From Mycobacterium sp. D16Q14 (GTDB lineage: Bacteria; Actinomycetota; Actinomycetes; Mycobacteriales; Mycobacteriaceae), in assembly GCA_002013415.1 (NCBI GenBank), contig MAEX01000003.1:119571-183570 (forward strand): a stretch of DNA of 64,000 bases, given 5' to 3'. The position numbers and the translations under genes were made by a program. Below, piece by piece: positions 53,284 through 62,791 of this stretch (position 1 is the stretch's first letter; each line of letters opens with the position of its first letter). The notes beneath the pieces were generated by a model, which had not been told where the DNA came from, did no database searches, and saw only the letters and a program-made list of their open reading frames with translations.

Positions 53284-54171
53284 ATGTCCAGAATCGCAAT
53301 TATCGGCGGCGGCAATATTGGCGAAGCACTTATCTCCGGGCTGCTGCGGGCCGGACGGCAAGCCAAGGACATCGTCGTTTCCGAGAAGGTCCCCGCTCGG
53401 GCGAAGGCTCTGGCCGAGGCGTACTCGATCCGGGTCAGCGAGGTGGCCGACGCCGTCGAGGGCGCCGACTTCATTGTGGTGGCGGTCAAACCGTCGGATG
53501 TCGAGAGCGCGACCAGCGAGATCGCCGCCGCGTTGGCGAAACTGGACGCGGAGGGTGATGAACGCGAGACAGAACAGGTGTTGGTCTCGGTGGCGGCGGG
53601 AGTTTCCGCGGGCTTCTTCGAGTCCAAACTGGCCGCCGGGGCGCCGGTGGTGCGGGTGATGCCCAACGCCCCGATGCTCGTCGGTGCCGGGGTCAGTGCC
53701 ATCGCCAAGGGCCGGTTCGCGACCGACGAGCAGCTGAGCGCCGTCGCCGAGCTGCTGGAGTCGGTGGGCAGCGTCATCAAGGTGGCCGAATCCCAGATGG
53801 ATACCGTCACCGCGCTGTCGGGATCGGGCCCGGCCTACTTCTTTTTGCTTGTGGAGGCGCTCGTCGATGCGGGGGTCGCTTCCGGGCTCACTCGCCCCGT
53901 CGCAACCGACCTGGTCATCCAAACCATGGCCGGATCCGCCGCGATGCTCCTCGAACGGGCGGAAACCGACGAAAATCGTGCCCCCGGGCTACAGACCCGC
54001 ACCGAGGTCGATACGACCGCTGCCGAGCTTCGCGCGACGATTACCTCGCCGGGTGGCACTACCGCCGCTGCGCTGCGTGAATTGGAACGTGGAGGTTTGC
54101 GGGCAAGCGTCTACGCGGCCGTCGAAGCCGCAAAAACCCGCTCCGAGCAGCTCGGAATCACATCAGAGTAA
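53284..54171 (+). CDS. proC: Pyrroline-5-carboxylate reductase
   Basis: A 295-residue ProC. The NAD(P)-binding motif IAIIGGGNIGEALISGLLRA is at the N-terminus, with VVAVKPSDV and the C-terminal signature GSGPAYFFLLVEALVDAGV and SPGGTTAAALRELERGG. It performs the last step of proline synthesis. ATG 53284 is preferred over ATG 53272, giving the standard N-terminus. Its position matches Rv0500. Confidence 0.97.
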   Translation: MSRIAIIGGGNIGEALISGLLRAGRQAKDIVVSEKVPARAKALAEAYSIRVSEVADAVEGADFIVVAVKPSDVESATSEIAAALAKLDAEGDERETEQVLVSVAAGVSAGFFESKLAAGAPVVRVMPNAPMLVGAGVSAIAKGRFATDEQLSAVAELLESVGSVIKVAESQMDTVTALSGSGPAYFFLLVEALVDAGVASGLTRPVATDLVIQTMAGSAAMLLERAETDENRAPGLQTRTEVDTTAAELRATITSPGGTTAAALRELERGGLRASVYAAVEAAKTRSEQLGITSE

Positions 54172-54313
54172 TTTAACCAAATCTTGATCAATTAGCCCAC
54201 ACGGGTATCAGTAACCCCACTGGTCCCGCTATTCTCCTTCTAGCACGTGCGTGTCCGTACCGCCGATGGGGAAGATCGGCGGCACGACATGTGCCAAGGG
54301 AAATGGGTATGCG

Positions 54314-54574
54314 ATGACTTCAATGAACGGGCCATCCGCGCGCGACGGGGCCGGCGCCAAGCCGGGCCGTGATGCGGCGGCTACTGGCCAATCCGGAAAA
54401 GCTCAGTTCCTCACAGTCGCCGAGGTCGCCGCGCTGATGCGCGTCAGCAAGATGACTGTTTACCGGCTGGTGCACAACGGAGAGCTGCCCGCGGTGCGGG
54501 TTGGCCGATCGTTCCGTGTGCACGCCAAGGCCGTCAACGATCTGCTGCAGGCCTCGTACTTCGACGCTGGATAG
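54314..54574 (+). CDS. Excisionase-type helix-turn-helix protein, Rv0500A homologue
   Basis: An 86-residue protein whose C-terminal 55 residues are a MerR/excisionase-like winged helix: FLTVAEVAALMRVSKMTVYRLV then GELPAVRVGRSFRVHA. Such a small DNA-binding protein is conserved between proC and the bS22 gene in mycobacteria. ATG 54314 follows AAGGGAAA. The N-terminal 30 residues look disordered. Target unknown. Confidence 0.88.
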   Translation: MTSMNGPSARDGAGAKPGRDAAATGQSGKAQFLTVAEVAALMRVSKMTVYRLVHNGELPAVRVGRSFRVHAKAVNDLLQASYFDAG

Positions 54575-54590
54575 GCCCCCGCAAGCGGGT

Positions 54591-54623
54591 GGGGGTACCT
54601 CCCACTCGTGGGGGCGTACCCCC
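54591..54623 (+). terminator. Long GC-rich hairpin after the helix-turn-helix gene
   Basis: GGGGGTAC (54591-54598) pairs with GTACCCCC (54616-54623), and the inner CTCCCAC pairs with GTGGGGG around a 2-base loop, giving about 15 pairs with one bulge. It lies 17 bases after the stop codon and before the bS22 promoter, so a terminator is likely. The rest of the 205-bp gap carries the bS22 leader. Confidence 0.5.
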
Positions 54624-54779
54624 GATTCGGCCGGTTTCCTGACGGGGGACTGTAACGGGTAGAGTCATGCGGCACCCTGGTTTTAAGCCTTGAGGGGTTA
54701 GGGCGCTCGTGTACGGCTGGCATAAGCCGCTGTGCACCGCCCACGGAAAAGACGATTTCAAAGTAGTTAGCAGGAGTTC

Positions 54780-54881
54780 ATGGGTTCAGTTATTAAGAAG
54801 CGGCGTAAGCGTATGTCCAAGAAGAAGCACCGCAAGCTGCTTCGCCGCACCCGGGTTCAGCGCAGAAAACTCGGTAAGTAA
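54780..54881 (+). CDS. Small ribosomal protein bS22 (AURKAIP1/COX24-domain, Rv0500B type)
   Basis: A 33-residue, extremely basic protein ([20 protein letters not shown] then [12 protein letters not shown]), the actinobacterial 30S subunit protein bS22 found near the decoding centre in mycobacterial ribosome structures. CAGGAG at 54771-54776 precedes ATG 54780. It is a conserved neighbour of proC and Rv0500A. Confidence 0.95.
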
Positions 54882-54893
54882 ACCTTGCGTTAG

Positions 54894-54916
54894 TGGGCAT
54901 CCGCTCGGGATGCCCA
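54894..54916 (+). terminator. Hairpin downstream of bS22
   Basis: TGGGCATCC and GGATGCCCA form a perfect 9-bp stem with a 5-base loop, 12 bases after the bS22 stop and 28 bases before the next start. An intrinsic terminator is the simplest reading, although the T run is weak. Confidence 0.55.
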
Positions 54917-54944
54917 TTGGTGCTGTGATGGATAGGCTTCGTCC

Positions 54945-56009
54945 GTGAGCACCGGTGAGACCAATCTGCATTACCCACGGGTGGTGCTGGTCACCGGGGC
55001 CAGCCGATTCCTCGGGGGCTACCTGGCCGCGCGCCTGGTACAGAACCCGATGATCAACCGCGTCATCGCGGTGGATGCCGTCGCTCCCAGTAAGGACCTG
55101 CTGCGCAGGATGGGTCGGGCCGAGTTCGTGCGGGCCGATATTCGCAACCCGTTCATCGCGAAAGTCATCCGTAACGGTGAGGTCGATACGGTGGTGCACA
55201 CCGCCTCGGCCTCATACTCGCCGCGTTCGGGTGGCCGCGCCGCGCTCAAGGAACTCAACGTGATGGGCGCGATGCAGCTGTTCGCGGCCTGCCAGAAGGC
55301 GCCCACGGTGCAGCGCGTCATCGTCAAATCCACGGCACAGGTGTATGGGTCCAGCGGCCGCGATCCGGTGATGTTCACCGAAGAGATGGGTGCCCGCCGT
55401 CCACCGTCCGACGGATTCGCGCGGGACAGCATCGATATCGAGAGCTATGCGCGGGGTCTGGGCCGTCGCCGGCCCGATGTTGCGGTGACGATTCTGCGGC
55501 TGGCCAACCTGATCGGCCCCGGTATGGATACCGCTTTGGCTCGCTATCTGGCGGGGCCTGTGGTCCCGACCATGCTCGGACGCGACGCCCGCCTGCAGCT
55601 GCTGCATGAGCAGGATGCGCTGGGCGCGCTCGAACGCGCCACCATGGCCGGTAAGGCGGGCACGTTCAACATCGCGGCCGACGGCATGATGATGATGTCG
55701 CAGGCGGTCCGCCGTTCCGGGCAACTCGGGATCCCCGTCCCCTCGTTTGCGGTAGCAGCGATCGCGTCCTTCACCAAGGGCACCAAGTACACCGAACTGA
55801 GTTCGGAACAGCGTGACTGGCTGGCATATGGGCGCGCCATGGACAACACCCGCATGAAGACTGAGCTCGGGTATCAGCCCAAGTGGACCACCATGGGGGC
55901 CTTCGGAGATTACGTTCGGGGCCGCGGGATCACTCCGGTTATCGAGCCGGAGTGGGTACGCTCATTGGGAGATCGCGCGGTGGCTATCGCGCAGAAGATC
56001 AGTTCGTAG
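54945..56009 (+). CDS. NAD-dependent epimerase/dehydratase (extended SDR), Rv0501 homologue
   Basis: A 354-residue extended SDR with VVLVTGASRFLGGYLAARL at the start and a VYGSSGRDPVMF segment. In the position of the YxxxK motif the sequence reads SIDIESYARGL, so the usual catalytic Tyr-x3-Lys is altered. M. tuberculosis Rv0501 is annotated galE2; because of the atypical active site I do not assign UDP-galactose epimerase activity. GTG 54945. Confidence 0.85.
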   Translation: MSTGETNLHYPRVVLVTGASRFLGGYLAARLVQNPMINRVIAVDAVAPSKDLLRRMGRAEFVRADIRNPFIAKVIRNGEVDTVVHTASASYSPRSGGRAALKELNVMGAMQLFAACQKAPTVQRVIVKSTAQVYGSSGRDPVMFTEEMGARRPPSDGFARDSIDIESYARGLGRRRPDVAVTILRLANLIGPGMDTALARYLAGPVVPTMLGRDARLQLLHEQDALGALERATMAGKAGTFNIAADGMMMMSQAVRRSGQLGIPVPSFAVAAIASFTKGTKYTELSSEQRDWLAYGRAMDNTRMKTELGYQPKWTTMGAFGDYVRGRGITPVIEPEWVRSLGDRAVAIAQKISS

Positions 56010-56031
56010 AAATAGGGTGGAGGTGAAAAGC

Positions 56032-57105
56032 ATGGCTGGTGAAACAAAGGCCAAAGTCATTCAACTGCAGGCTAATTCGGAACGCCATGCTGCACGCGCT
56101 CGCCGGGCCGAGGCTCGTGCCGACGCCGGAAGGCGGCACCCGTCATCGTTAGCAAGCGATGCGCCGGCCGAAAATTCCGCGGACACCGCCGCGGTGATCC
56201 ATGACCTCAACGAGATCCGTGCGGCCCAAGGCAACGCACACGTGGGCGATGAAGAGTCGCTGACCGCGCTCGCGGCCAATATTGCCGCCGTCGCTGAGTT
56301 CATTCGCCGCAGGGTAGGCGGCGACTACAGCGTCGATGATTTCGGGTTCGACGAGCATCTCAACGAATCACTCTTACTTCCTTTGCTGAGGCCATTGTTC
56401 AACCGATGGTTCAGAGTGGACGTGACCGGCGTGGAGAACATTCCAGCGACCGGTGGAGCCCTGGTTGTGGCTAACCACGCGGGTGTGCTGCCGCTCGACG
56501 GTCTGATGCTGTCGGTGGCGGTACACGACCGCTGCCCCGGCAACCGGACCCTGCGCAACCTGGCCGCCGATATGGTGTTCGACGCACCGTTCCTGGGGCA
56601 GTTGGCGCGAAAAGCCGGTCATACGCTGGCCTGCACCGCCGATGCGCACCGGCTACTGTCCGCGGGCGAGCTGACCGCCGTGTTCCCCGAGGGATACAAG
56701 GGTCTGGGCAAGCCGTTCAAGGATCGCTACAAGCTGCAGCGGTTCGGTCGCGGGGGATTCGTCGCGGCAGCCATTCGGACCGGAGCGCCGATCATCCCGT
56801 GCTCGATCGTCGGATCAGAGGAGATCTACCCGATGATCGCTGACCTGAAGGTCATCGCCCGGCTGTTTGGGCTGCCGTACTTCCCGGTGACCCCGCTGTT
56901 CCCGGCGGCTGGGCCCGTCGGCTTGGTGCCGCTGCCGTCCAAGTGGCACATCGAGTTCGGCACGCCCATCCCCACGGACGGGTATGACGACGCGGCCGCC
57001 GACGACCCGATGGTCACCTTCGACGTCACCGACCAGGTGCGCGAGACGATTCAGCAGACGCTGTACCGACTGCTTGCCGCCCGGCGCAACATGTTCTTCG
57101 GCTAG
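56032..57105 (+). CDS. Lysophospholipid acyltransferase (PlsC-like), Rv0502 homologue
   Basis: A 357-residue protein. After a roughly 100-residue hydrophilic N-terminus, the PlsC domain shows VVANHAGVLPLDG (acyltransferase box I, with HAGVLPLD in place of the usual HxxxxD), VFPEGYKGLGK (box III) and IIPCSIVGSEE (box IV). GGAGGTGA at 56019-56026 supports ATG 56032 over GTG 56017. It probably acylates a lysophospholipid or glycolipid. It is the last gene colinear with M. tuberculosis. Confidence 0.88.
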   Translation: MAGETKAKVIQLQANSERHAARARRAEARADAGRRHPSSLASDAPAENSADTAAVIHDLNEIRAAQGNAHVGDEESLTALAANIAAVAEFIRRRVGGDYSVDDFGFDEHLNESLLLPLLRPLFNRWFRVDVTGVENIPATGGALVVANHAGVLPLDGLMLSVAVHDRCPGNRTLRNLAADMVFDAPFLGQLARKAGHTLACTADAHRLLSAGELTAVFPEGYKGLGKPFKDRYKLQRFGRGGFVAAAIRTGAPIIPCSIVGSEEIYPMIADLKVIARLFGLPYFPVTPLFPAAGPVGLVPLPSKWHIEFGTPIPTDGYDDAAADDPMVTFDVTDQVRETIQQTLYRLLAARRNMFFG

Positions 57106-57252
57106 AAACGCGATCCTGTCTATCCACTTGTTGCGCTGCTTCGGGTAGCGGTCCGTAACGAGCCTTGATTACGCTCTGTCGCTAGATGTTTGGTTCGCTC
57201 GTGATGGTATTGGCGACGTTAGCGACTAAGTGTGACAGATTCGATTCGAACC

Positions 57253-58671
57253 TTACGTGCCACGCGGCGTCGTCAGAACGCTTCGCTCGTATCTTGGTCC
57301 CAGCGAGCCCAGATGTGACATGGCGACCAACCCCACGCCAGCGGCATAGACGAGTGCGGTGAGGGTGGGAAACTTCCCACCCGGTGCGAATCCCGCAACA
57401 GCGAACTGTGTGAGGGCCACCGCCGCCATCGCCGTGCCGACCAAGAGCCAAAGTGCGGTCAACCGCCGCAGTGAGGCTCGCAGTGCGACAACGGATATCG
57501 CACGCGTTCTCCGCCAGACACAGGCCCGCATTGCCGAGAGCAACAATATGATCGCTGCGGTGAGCGCCACCAGTATCGCTACCCACATAACCCGAGATAG
57601 CCACCACGCGCCCGAACCGAGCGCTGGCTGAGGCATTAAATGTCCTGGATAGCCAATGAGTACAACCACGACCACCGCGATCATGTGCCACAGGTATAGC
57701 GCCATCACATTGTGGTTCACCATGGTGAGGAGCGGTTGTCGGCGCCAGCGTTGCAACCAGCGTGTCACAGCCGGTGCCGCGGCAAGCAGTAGCCCCGATT
57801 GGGTGGCCGCGAATGCTAGTAACGCGATTGTCGGCGGTGAACTGTTGTGCACCGTCTGGCCGGGTACTCCCAGCATGCTCACCGGATACGGGCCCAGCCA
57901 CACCAGAGCTGCCAGCGTGGCCGCGGCGCCAGCCGACAAGAGGATCGGGCGCCGCCCTTGCAAGGCTCCACCGAACCAGGCGATACCGATCTGGTAAATC
58001 GCAGCCCATACGAATAGGTAGTTCGCTACACCGATCACCGGCGCTCCTGCATCGAGTGTGGCGATGTCGATGGCGGCGACGCAGAGCGTCAGCGCGACTA
58101 GCACGGCCACCCCCCGTCGTCGATGAGCCGCCACCAGCCACGGTGTCAGTGACACCGTGACCAGATACACCGGCAGAAACCATAGATGCATGGCGATTGC
58201 CCATGCACCCAGTTCCACAGTCGATCCGCCTATCCCGATTCCGGACAGCACGCCTACGACTGCGAGCGCGGCCGCGACATAGACAGTGGTTGGCCCCAGA
58301 GTCGTGGTTACGCGATGTCGAATCCAATCCAGGGTGCGATCACCGTGGGCGGCACGCCAATGGGTCCACGATGCCGCATTCGCGTAGCCTGCCACCACGA
58401 AGAACACGGGGACTACCTGGAATATCAAAGTCAGCCACTGCGTCCAGGGCATTTCGACGAGCACATTCAGATAGATGAAATGCCCGTCCTGATAGCTCAC
58501 GGCGGACGCTACCCAATGGCCAAGCACCACAATGAGGACGGCTGATACCCGGTAGAGATCGAGCGAGAACTCGCGGGCGGGCCGAGCCTCTGCACCGTTG
58601 TCGGACGTGCGTTTGATCGACCGGTCGGGGTGAACGGAATCGTCGAGACCTTCTCGGCCCATATCGATCAT
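57253..58671 (-). CDS. Membrane acyltransferase (acyltransferase 3/OafA family)
   Basis: A 472-residue integral membrane protein with ten or more hydrophobic segments. The N-terminal FSLDLYRVSAVLIVVLGHW carries the family's conserved Arg and His, and PVFFVVAGYANAAS the xxxGY block. The family moves acetyl or other acyl groups onto sugars or lipids at the membrane. ATG 58671 or 58662 are likely starts; the frame continues to 58746. It begins a stretch that is not colinear with M. tuberculosis. Confidence 0.82.
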   Translation of the reverse strand: MIDMGREGLDDSVHPDRSIKRTSDNGAEARPAREFSLDLYRVSAVLIVVLGHWVASAVSYQDGHFIYLNVLVEMPWTQWLTLIFQVVPVFFVVAGYANAASWTHWRAAHGDRTLDWIRHRVTTTLGPTTVYVAAALAVVGVLSGIGIGGSTVELGAWAIAMHLWFLPVYLVTVSLTPWLVAAHRRRGVAVLVALTLCVAAIDIATLDAGAPVIGVANYLFVWAAIYQIGIAWFGGALQGRRPILLSAGAAATLAALVWLGPYPVSMLGVPGQTVHNSSPPTIALLAFAATQSGLLLAAAPAVTRWLQRWRRQPLLTMVNHNVMALYLWHMIAVVVVVLIGYPGHLMPQPALGSGAWWLSRVMWVAILVALTAAIILLLSAMRACVWRRTRAISVVALRASLRRLTALWLLVGTAMAAVALTQFAVAGFAPGGKFPTLTALVYAAGVGLVAMSHLGSLGPRYERSVLTTPRGT

Positions 58672-58870
58672 GTCGCCAGCGTCCCCCGCGAGCACTGGGT
58701 TCAGTAGTGACTTACGGCCCCTATGCACAGGTCGTCCGCCGGGCAAGCTCAGCGAAATGGGCCGCGGTCATGTCGCCAATGTCGGCATGCACGCCTTACC
58801 GGCGTCCCTTCATCCTGAACTCAGCTCGCCTGAGGTTGGATCACCCACCGCAGAAAGAGAATAGCTAGCG

Positions 58871-60910
58871 TTAGTCTGCTGGCACGTGGCGTCTGATCTC
58901 GTCGAGCCAGATACGAGCCGACATGTCTGATGGTGCCCTCCAGTCGCCGCGCGGCGAGAGTGCACCGCCGGACGATGCCTTGGGACCGTTAGGCATCGCC
59001 GAGCGCTTGAATTGGGAGAAGGCGTAGAAACGTTCGACGAATATCTCAAGCCAATGACGAATCACCTTGAGTGAGTAGGACGGTCGCTGGCTAGGCGGAT
59101 AGCCGGGTGGCCAACGTCCTTCGTCCACTTCGCGCCACGCATGCCAGGCCAAGAATGCGATCCTCGACGGCCTGAATCCGCGCAATGCGTAATAGAGTGA
59201 AAAATCTTGCAGCGCATATGGACCCACAATAGACTCGCTGCTTTGAACCAGTCCATCCTCGCCTGCGGGCACTAACTCAGGGGTGATCTCGGTGTCCACC
59301 ACCGACTGCAGTAGGGCATTGACATCGGTGGTGAATTGCCCGGAGGAGATGACCCAGCGGATGAGGTGCTGGATCAAGGTCTTCGGAACACCGCAGTTGA
59401 CGTTGTAGTGGGACATCTGGTCTCCCACACCATAGGTGGACCAACCGAGCGCGATCTCCGAAAGATCACCGGTGCCTAGCACTATGCCGCCACGCTGGTT
59501 CGCCAACCGGAATAGATGGTCGGTGCGCAAGCCGGCCTGCACATTCTCGAATGTGACGTCGTAGACCCTTTCGCCTCGTGCGTAGGGATGGTGCAGCTGG
59601 GTCAACATCAGCTCTGCGGCGTCGCGGATGTCGATCTCCTCAAGCGTGACATCGAGCGCTTGGCTTAGCGCGATGGCGTTGCCTCTGGTCCGGTCACCGG
59701 TGCCGAACCCTGGCATTGTGAAAGCCAATATGTCGCTGTGTGGTCGGCCCAAGCGATCCATTGCCCTGGCGGCGACGATTAATGCATGCGTGGAGTCGAT
59801 CCCGCCCGACAGTCCTATCACCACCTTCGGATGATTCAGTGCGCGCAATCGCTGTTCCAGGCCGGCGACTTGTATAGAGTAGGCTTCGTAGCAATCCTGT
59901 TGCAGCCGTGTGGGATCGGCGGGTACAAAAGGAAATCGTTCGATGACGCGGCGCAGGCCGACGTCTCCGGCGGGCGGGTCGAGAGTGAATTCGACGCGCC
60001 GAGCCCACTGCTCGCCTATGCCTAGATGACGACGGTTGTCATCGAAGGTTCCCAGGGCAGACCGCTCGGAGCGCAGCAACTCGAGGTCGATATCGGCCAC
60101 AGACGCCCGCGTTCCTTGCGGAAATCGCTCCGATTCGGCGAGTAGAAACCCATTTTCGTAGATCAATGTTTGACCGTCCCAAGCGAGATCGGTGCTGGAT
60201 TCGCCTGCGCCCGCGGCTGCGAACACGTACGCCGCAAGGCAGCGTGCCGACGCCGAACGCACGAGCAGCCGTCGGGCCTCGGCACGGCCAACGGTCACCG
60301 GGCTGCCCGAGAGATTGACCAGCACCGTAGCTCCAGCGAGGGCCGCCCTCGCGCTCGGCGGAACGGGAACCCACATGTCCTCGCAGATCTCGACGTGCAC
60401 CAGGAAGCCTGGGAGATCCGTGGCGGTGAAAAGAAGATCCGGCCCGAACGGAACTGTGGCGCCGGCGACCGTGATAGTTCCACGCACATCATCGCCGGCG
60501 GCCACTTGGCGTCGTTCGTAGAACTCCCGGTAGTTGGGCAGATACGACTTGGGCACCACTCCCAGGACGGTGCCTCGGTGAATCACCACCGCGCAGTTGT
60601 AGATGCGGTGTCGATAACGCAGCGGTGCTCCCACGACCAGAGTTGGAAGTAGGTGGGACGTCTCCACCACTATCTGCTGCAGGGCCTCTTCAACTGCCTC
60701 GAGCAGCGTGTCCTGTCGGACGATGTCATCGATCGAGTAACCCGACAAGGTTAGTTCCGGGAATACTGCCAAAGCCACTGCCTCGGCGTGACATTCGCGT
60801 GCTAGCCGCAACACCGAGGTGGCGTTGGCCGCCGGATCGCCGATTGCGGTGTGCACCGTGCACGCTGCCACGCGCGCGAACCCTTGCCGGTAGATCGAAT
60901 AGAAGTCCAC
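58871..60910 (-). CDS. nadE: Glutamine-dependent NAD+ synthetase
   Basis: A 679-residue protein, the same length as M. tuberculosis NadE (Rv2438c) and matching it throughout. The N-terminal glutaminase has the Glu-Lys-Cys triad in [20 protein letters not shown] and VEICEDMW. The synthetase domain has the ATP motif [12 protein letters not shown] and [15 protein letters not shown]. It converts nicotinate adenine dinucleotide to NAD+. In M. tuberculosis nadE lies far from this locus, so here it is either a second copy or a relocated one. Confidence 0.93.
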   Translation of the reverse strand: MDFYSIYRQGFARVAACTVHTAIGDPAANATSVLRLARECHAEAVALAVFPELTLSGYSIDDIVRQDTLLEAVEEALQQIVVETSHLLPTLVVGAPLRYRHRIYNCAVVIHRGTVLGVVPKSYLPNYREFYERRQVAAGDDVRGTITVAGATVPFGPDLLFTATDLPGFLVHVEICEDMWVPVPPSARAALAGATVLVNLSGSPVTVGRAEARRLLVRSASARCLAAYVFAAAGAGESSTDLAWDGQTLIYENGFLLAESERFPQGTRASVADIDLELLRSERSALGTFDDNRRHLGIGEQWARRVEFTLDPPAGDVGLRRVIERFPFVPADPTRLQQDCYEAYSIQVAGLEQRLRALNHPKVVIGLSGGIDSTHALIVAARAMDRLGRPHSDILAFTMPGFGTGDRTRGNAIALSQALDVTLEEIDIRDAAELMLTQLHHPYARGERVYDVTFENVQAGLRTDHLFRLANQRGGIVLGTGDLSEIALGWSTYGVGDQMSHYNVNCGVPKTLIQHLIRWVISSGQFTTDVNALLQSVVDTEITPELVPAGEDGLVQSSESIVGPYALQDFSLYYALRGFRPSRIAFLAWHAWREVDEGRWPPGYPPSQRPSYSLKVIRHWLEIFVERFYAFSQFKRSAMPNGPKASSGGALSPRGDWRAPSDMSARIWLDEIRRHVPAD

Positions 60911-61119
60911 TACGCCATTGTCGCCGCTGCGTGGTCATCATGGGGAGCGAGGCGAAATGGGGCACTGAGGAGAACGGCTCGGCGATCGACGTCTATCGCC
61001 TCACAGGTGACCTAGGTCCCGGTCGATTCGTATCAATTCCCCTCGTTTGGCGGGCCGGTCGGCGGCAGGATCGGATCTATAGAAGGTGTTAATCGCCGCG
61101 AAGAAAGGTCGAGAAGACC

Positions 61120-61920
61120 GTGTCCACAAAAATTGTTGTCGTGATTGTCATCATCACCGTTATTGTGTTGGGGCTCTTGGCTTTGGGTGCGGTGCGCATC
61201 GTCCAGCAGTACGAGCGGGGCGTACATTTCCGGCTGGGGCGGGTGATCGGTGTTCGCGACCCCGGCTTGCGGCTGATTATTCCGGTGATCGATAGGCTCT
61301 GGCGCGTGTCACTGCGCATCGTGACGATGCCGATTCAATCGCAGGGAATCATCACGCGAGACAACGTCAGCATCGACATCGCTGCGGTTGCCTATTTCCG
61401 AGTGATTGACGCCCGCAAGGCTGTGGTTGCTATCGAAAACGTCCATGCCGCAATCAATCAGATCGCTCAGACGACCATGCGCAACGTGGTGGGCCAACAC
61501 GCGCTGGACGAAGTGCTTGCGGAGACCTCGGCCATCAACGGCAGCATCCGGAAAATTCTGGATGTCACTACCATGGACTGGGGAGTGGAGGTCACGTTGG
61601 TGGAACTCAAAGACATACAGCTCCCCGAAGGAATGAAACGGGCGATGGCCCGCGAAGCGGAGGCCGAACGCGAAAAGCGCGCCAAAATCATTGCTGCCGA
61701 GGGAGAGGCGCGCGCCGCAACGGCACTAGGGGAGGCTTCCGACACCATGATGCAACATCCGTTGGCCCTGCAGTTGAGGAATCTCCAGACTCTTGTTGAA
61801 CTGGGTGTCGAGAAAAACACCACGATCGTCTTCCCGGCTCCACTCATGAGCGCAATCACCGAACTGGGACACTTCCTAACGAGCGAATCGGCCGCGACCA
61901 CGGCGCTTTCGAACCGTTAG
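61120..61920 (+). CDS. Slipin/SPFH (band 7) family membrane protein
   Basis: A 266-residue stomatin-like protein. It has one N-terminal membrane helix ([20 protein letters not shown]), the band 7 domain ([37 protein letters not shown]) and a C-terminal coiled coil rich in Ala and Glu ([20 protein letters not shown]). GTG 61120. SPFH proteins assemble at the membrane and organise microdomains or regulate proteases. No NfeD-like partner is visible next to it. Confidence 0.9.
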   Translation: MSTKIVVVIVIITVIVLGLLALGAVRIVQQYERGVHFRLGRVIGVRDPGLRLIIPVIDRLWRVSLRIVTMPIQSQGIITRDNVSIDIAAVAYFRVIDARKAVVAIENVHAAINQIAQTTMRNVVGQHALDEVLAETSAINGSIRKILDVTTMDWGVEVTLVELKDIQLPEGMKRAMAREAEAEREKRAKIIAAEGEARAATALGEASDTMMQHPLALQLRNLQTLVELGVEKNTTIVFPAPLMSAITELGHFLTSESAATTALSNR

Positions 61921-62140
61921 CTACCGGAGCTAGCGACAAACTGACTTAAGGGCTTCCCCTAGTTTGATCACCTTTGCTCGAGGGAATGCTGGGGTCGAAG
62001 GTTTCTTGGTGGCCTGGGCTGTTCGGAATACGGTCGGCAGCTGTGGCTGCGGGGGCTTGATGGGGCTATTGGCTGGGAATGAAGAGCGGGTTGTCTTGGG
62101 GCGGATAATCGCTCCAGGGTGATCGCCGTAGGTTCGACCG
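61921..62140. other. 220-bp gap without a supported gene
   Basis: I see no convincing coding region between the slipin and the nitronate monooxygenase fragment. A 72-codon minus-strand frame lacks a ribosome binding site and recognisable motifs. Confidence 0.5.
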
Positions 62141-62716
62141 GTGGTCACAAACCGGGTTACCGAGATGCTGGGCGTGGAGCGGCCGATTGTGCAGGCCCCA
62201 ATGGGGTGGATAGCACGATCTCAGCTGGCCAGCGCGGTGTGCAATGCCGGCGGGCTCGGCATCATCGAAACCAGCTCCGGCGAGCTCGATGCCATCAAGG
62301 GCGAGATCCGCGTCATGCGTGAACTCACCGATAAACCCTTCGGGGTGAACATCGCGCAGGCATTTGTGCGGGACCCGTCCATCGCGCAGTTCGTGGTGGA
62401 TCAGGGCGTGACATTCGTGACCACCAGTGCGGGCGACCCCAACAAGTACACCCGGATCCTGAAGGGTAACGGGCTCATCGTCTTTCATGTCGTCCCCACA
62501 CTCGCGGCGGCCCTCAAGGCCGTCGACGCGGGAGTGGACGGATTGGTAGTGGAAGGCGTCGAGGGCGGTGGTTTCAAGGACCCCAAGGGCGCATCCACCA
62601 TGGTGCTCCTGCCGCTGGTGCGCTCGCACGTGGACGTACCCATTATCGCCGCCGGAGGCATCTGCGACGGCGCGTCGATGGCCGCCGCGTTCGCGCTCGG
62701 TGGCGCTGGTCTCTAG
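62141..62716 (+). pseudogene. Nitronate monooxygenase/2-nitropropane dioxygenase family, C-terminally truncated
   Basis: The frame encodes the first 191 residues of an FMN-dependent TIM-barrel oxidoreductase: PIVQAPMGWIA at the N-terminus, GGLGIIETSSG, VTTSAGDPNKY, VVEGVEGGGF and IIAAGGICDGASMAAAFALG. Homologues run to 320-370 residues and continue with a QMGTRF-type FMN phosphate motif. Here the sequence stops right after ALGGAG with a TAG, and the next 75 bases lead into a recombinase gene. Insertion of a mobile element is the likely cause of the truncation. Confidence 0.8.
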
Positions 62717-62727
62717 CAGTTCAACTG
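62717..62727 (+). repeat. Short palindrome at the truncation junction
   Basis: CAGTTCAACTG (5-1-5 palindrome) begins on the base after the premature stop, followed by a GTT-rich stretch to about 62747. It may be the end of an integrated element or a recombinase arm site, but a second copy is not visible in this window. Confidence 0.3.
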
Positions 62728-62791
62728 TTGTTGTTGGTGTTGTTGATCGTACCGAGCGCCTGAGTGGCTGTTCGCCGGTTATGGTCTGGCC

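Noticed and set aside
57182..58327. A 381-codon minus-strand frame in the acyltransferase region
   Set aside because: It is a shifted frame of the membrane acyltransferase gene, rich in Arg, Gly and His as expected for an off-frame of GC-rich DNA, with no domain.
61930..62148. A 72-codon minus-strand frame between slipin and the nitronate monooxygenase fragment
   Set aside because: No ribosome binding site, no known motif and a Pro/Thr-rich composition; not enough support for a gene.
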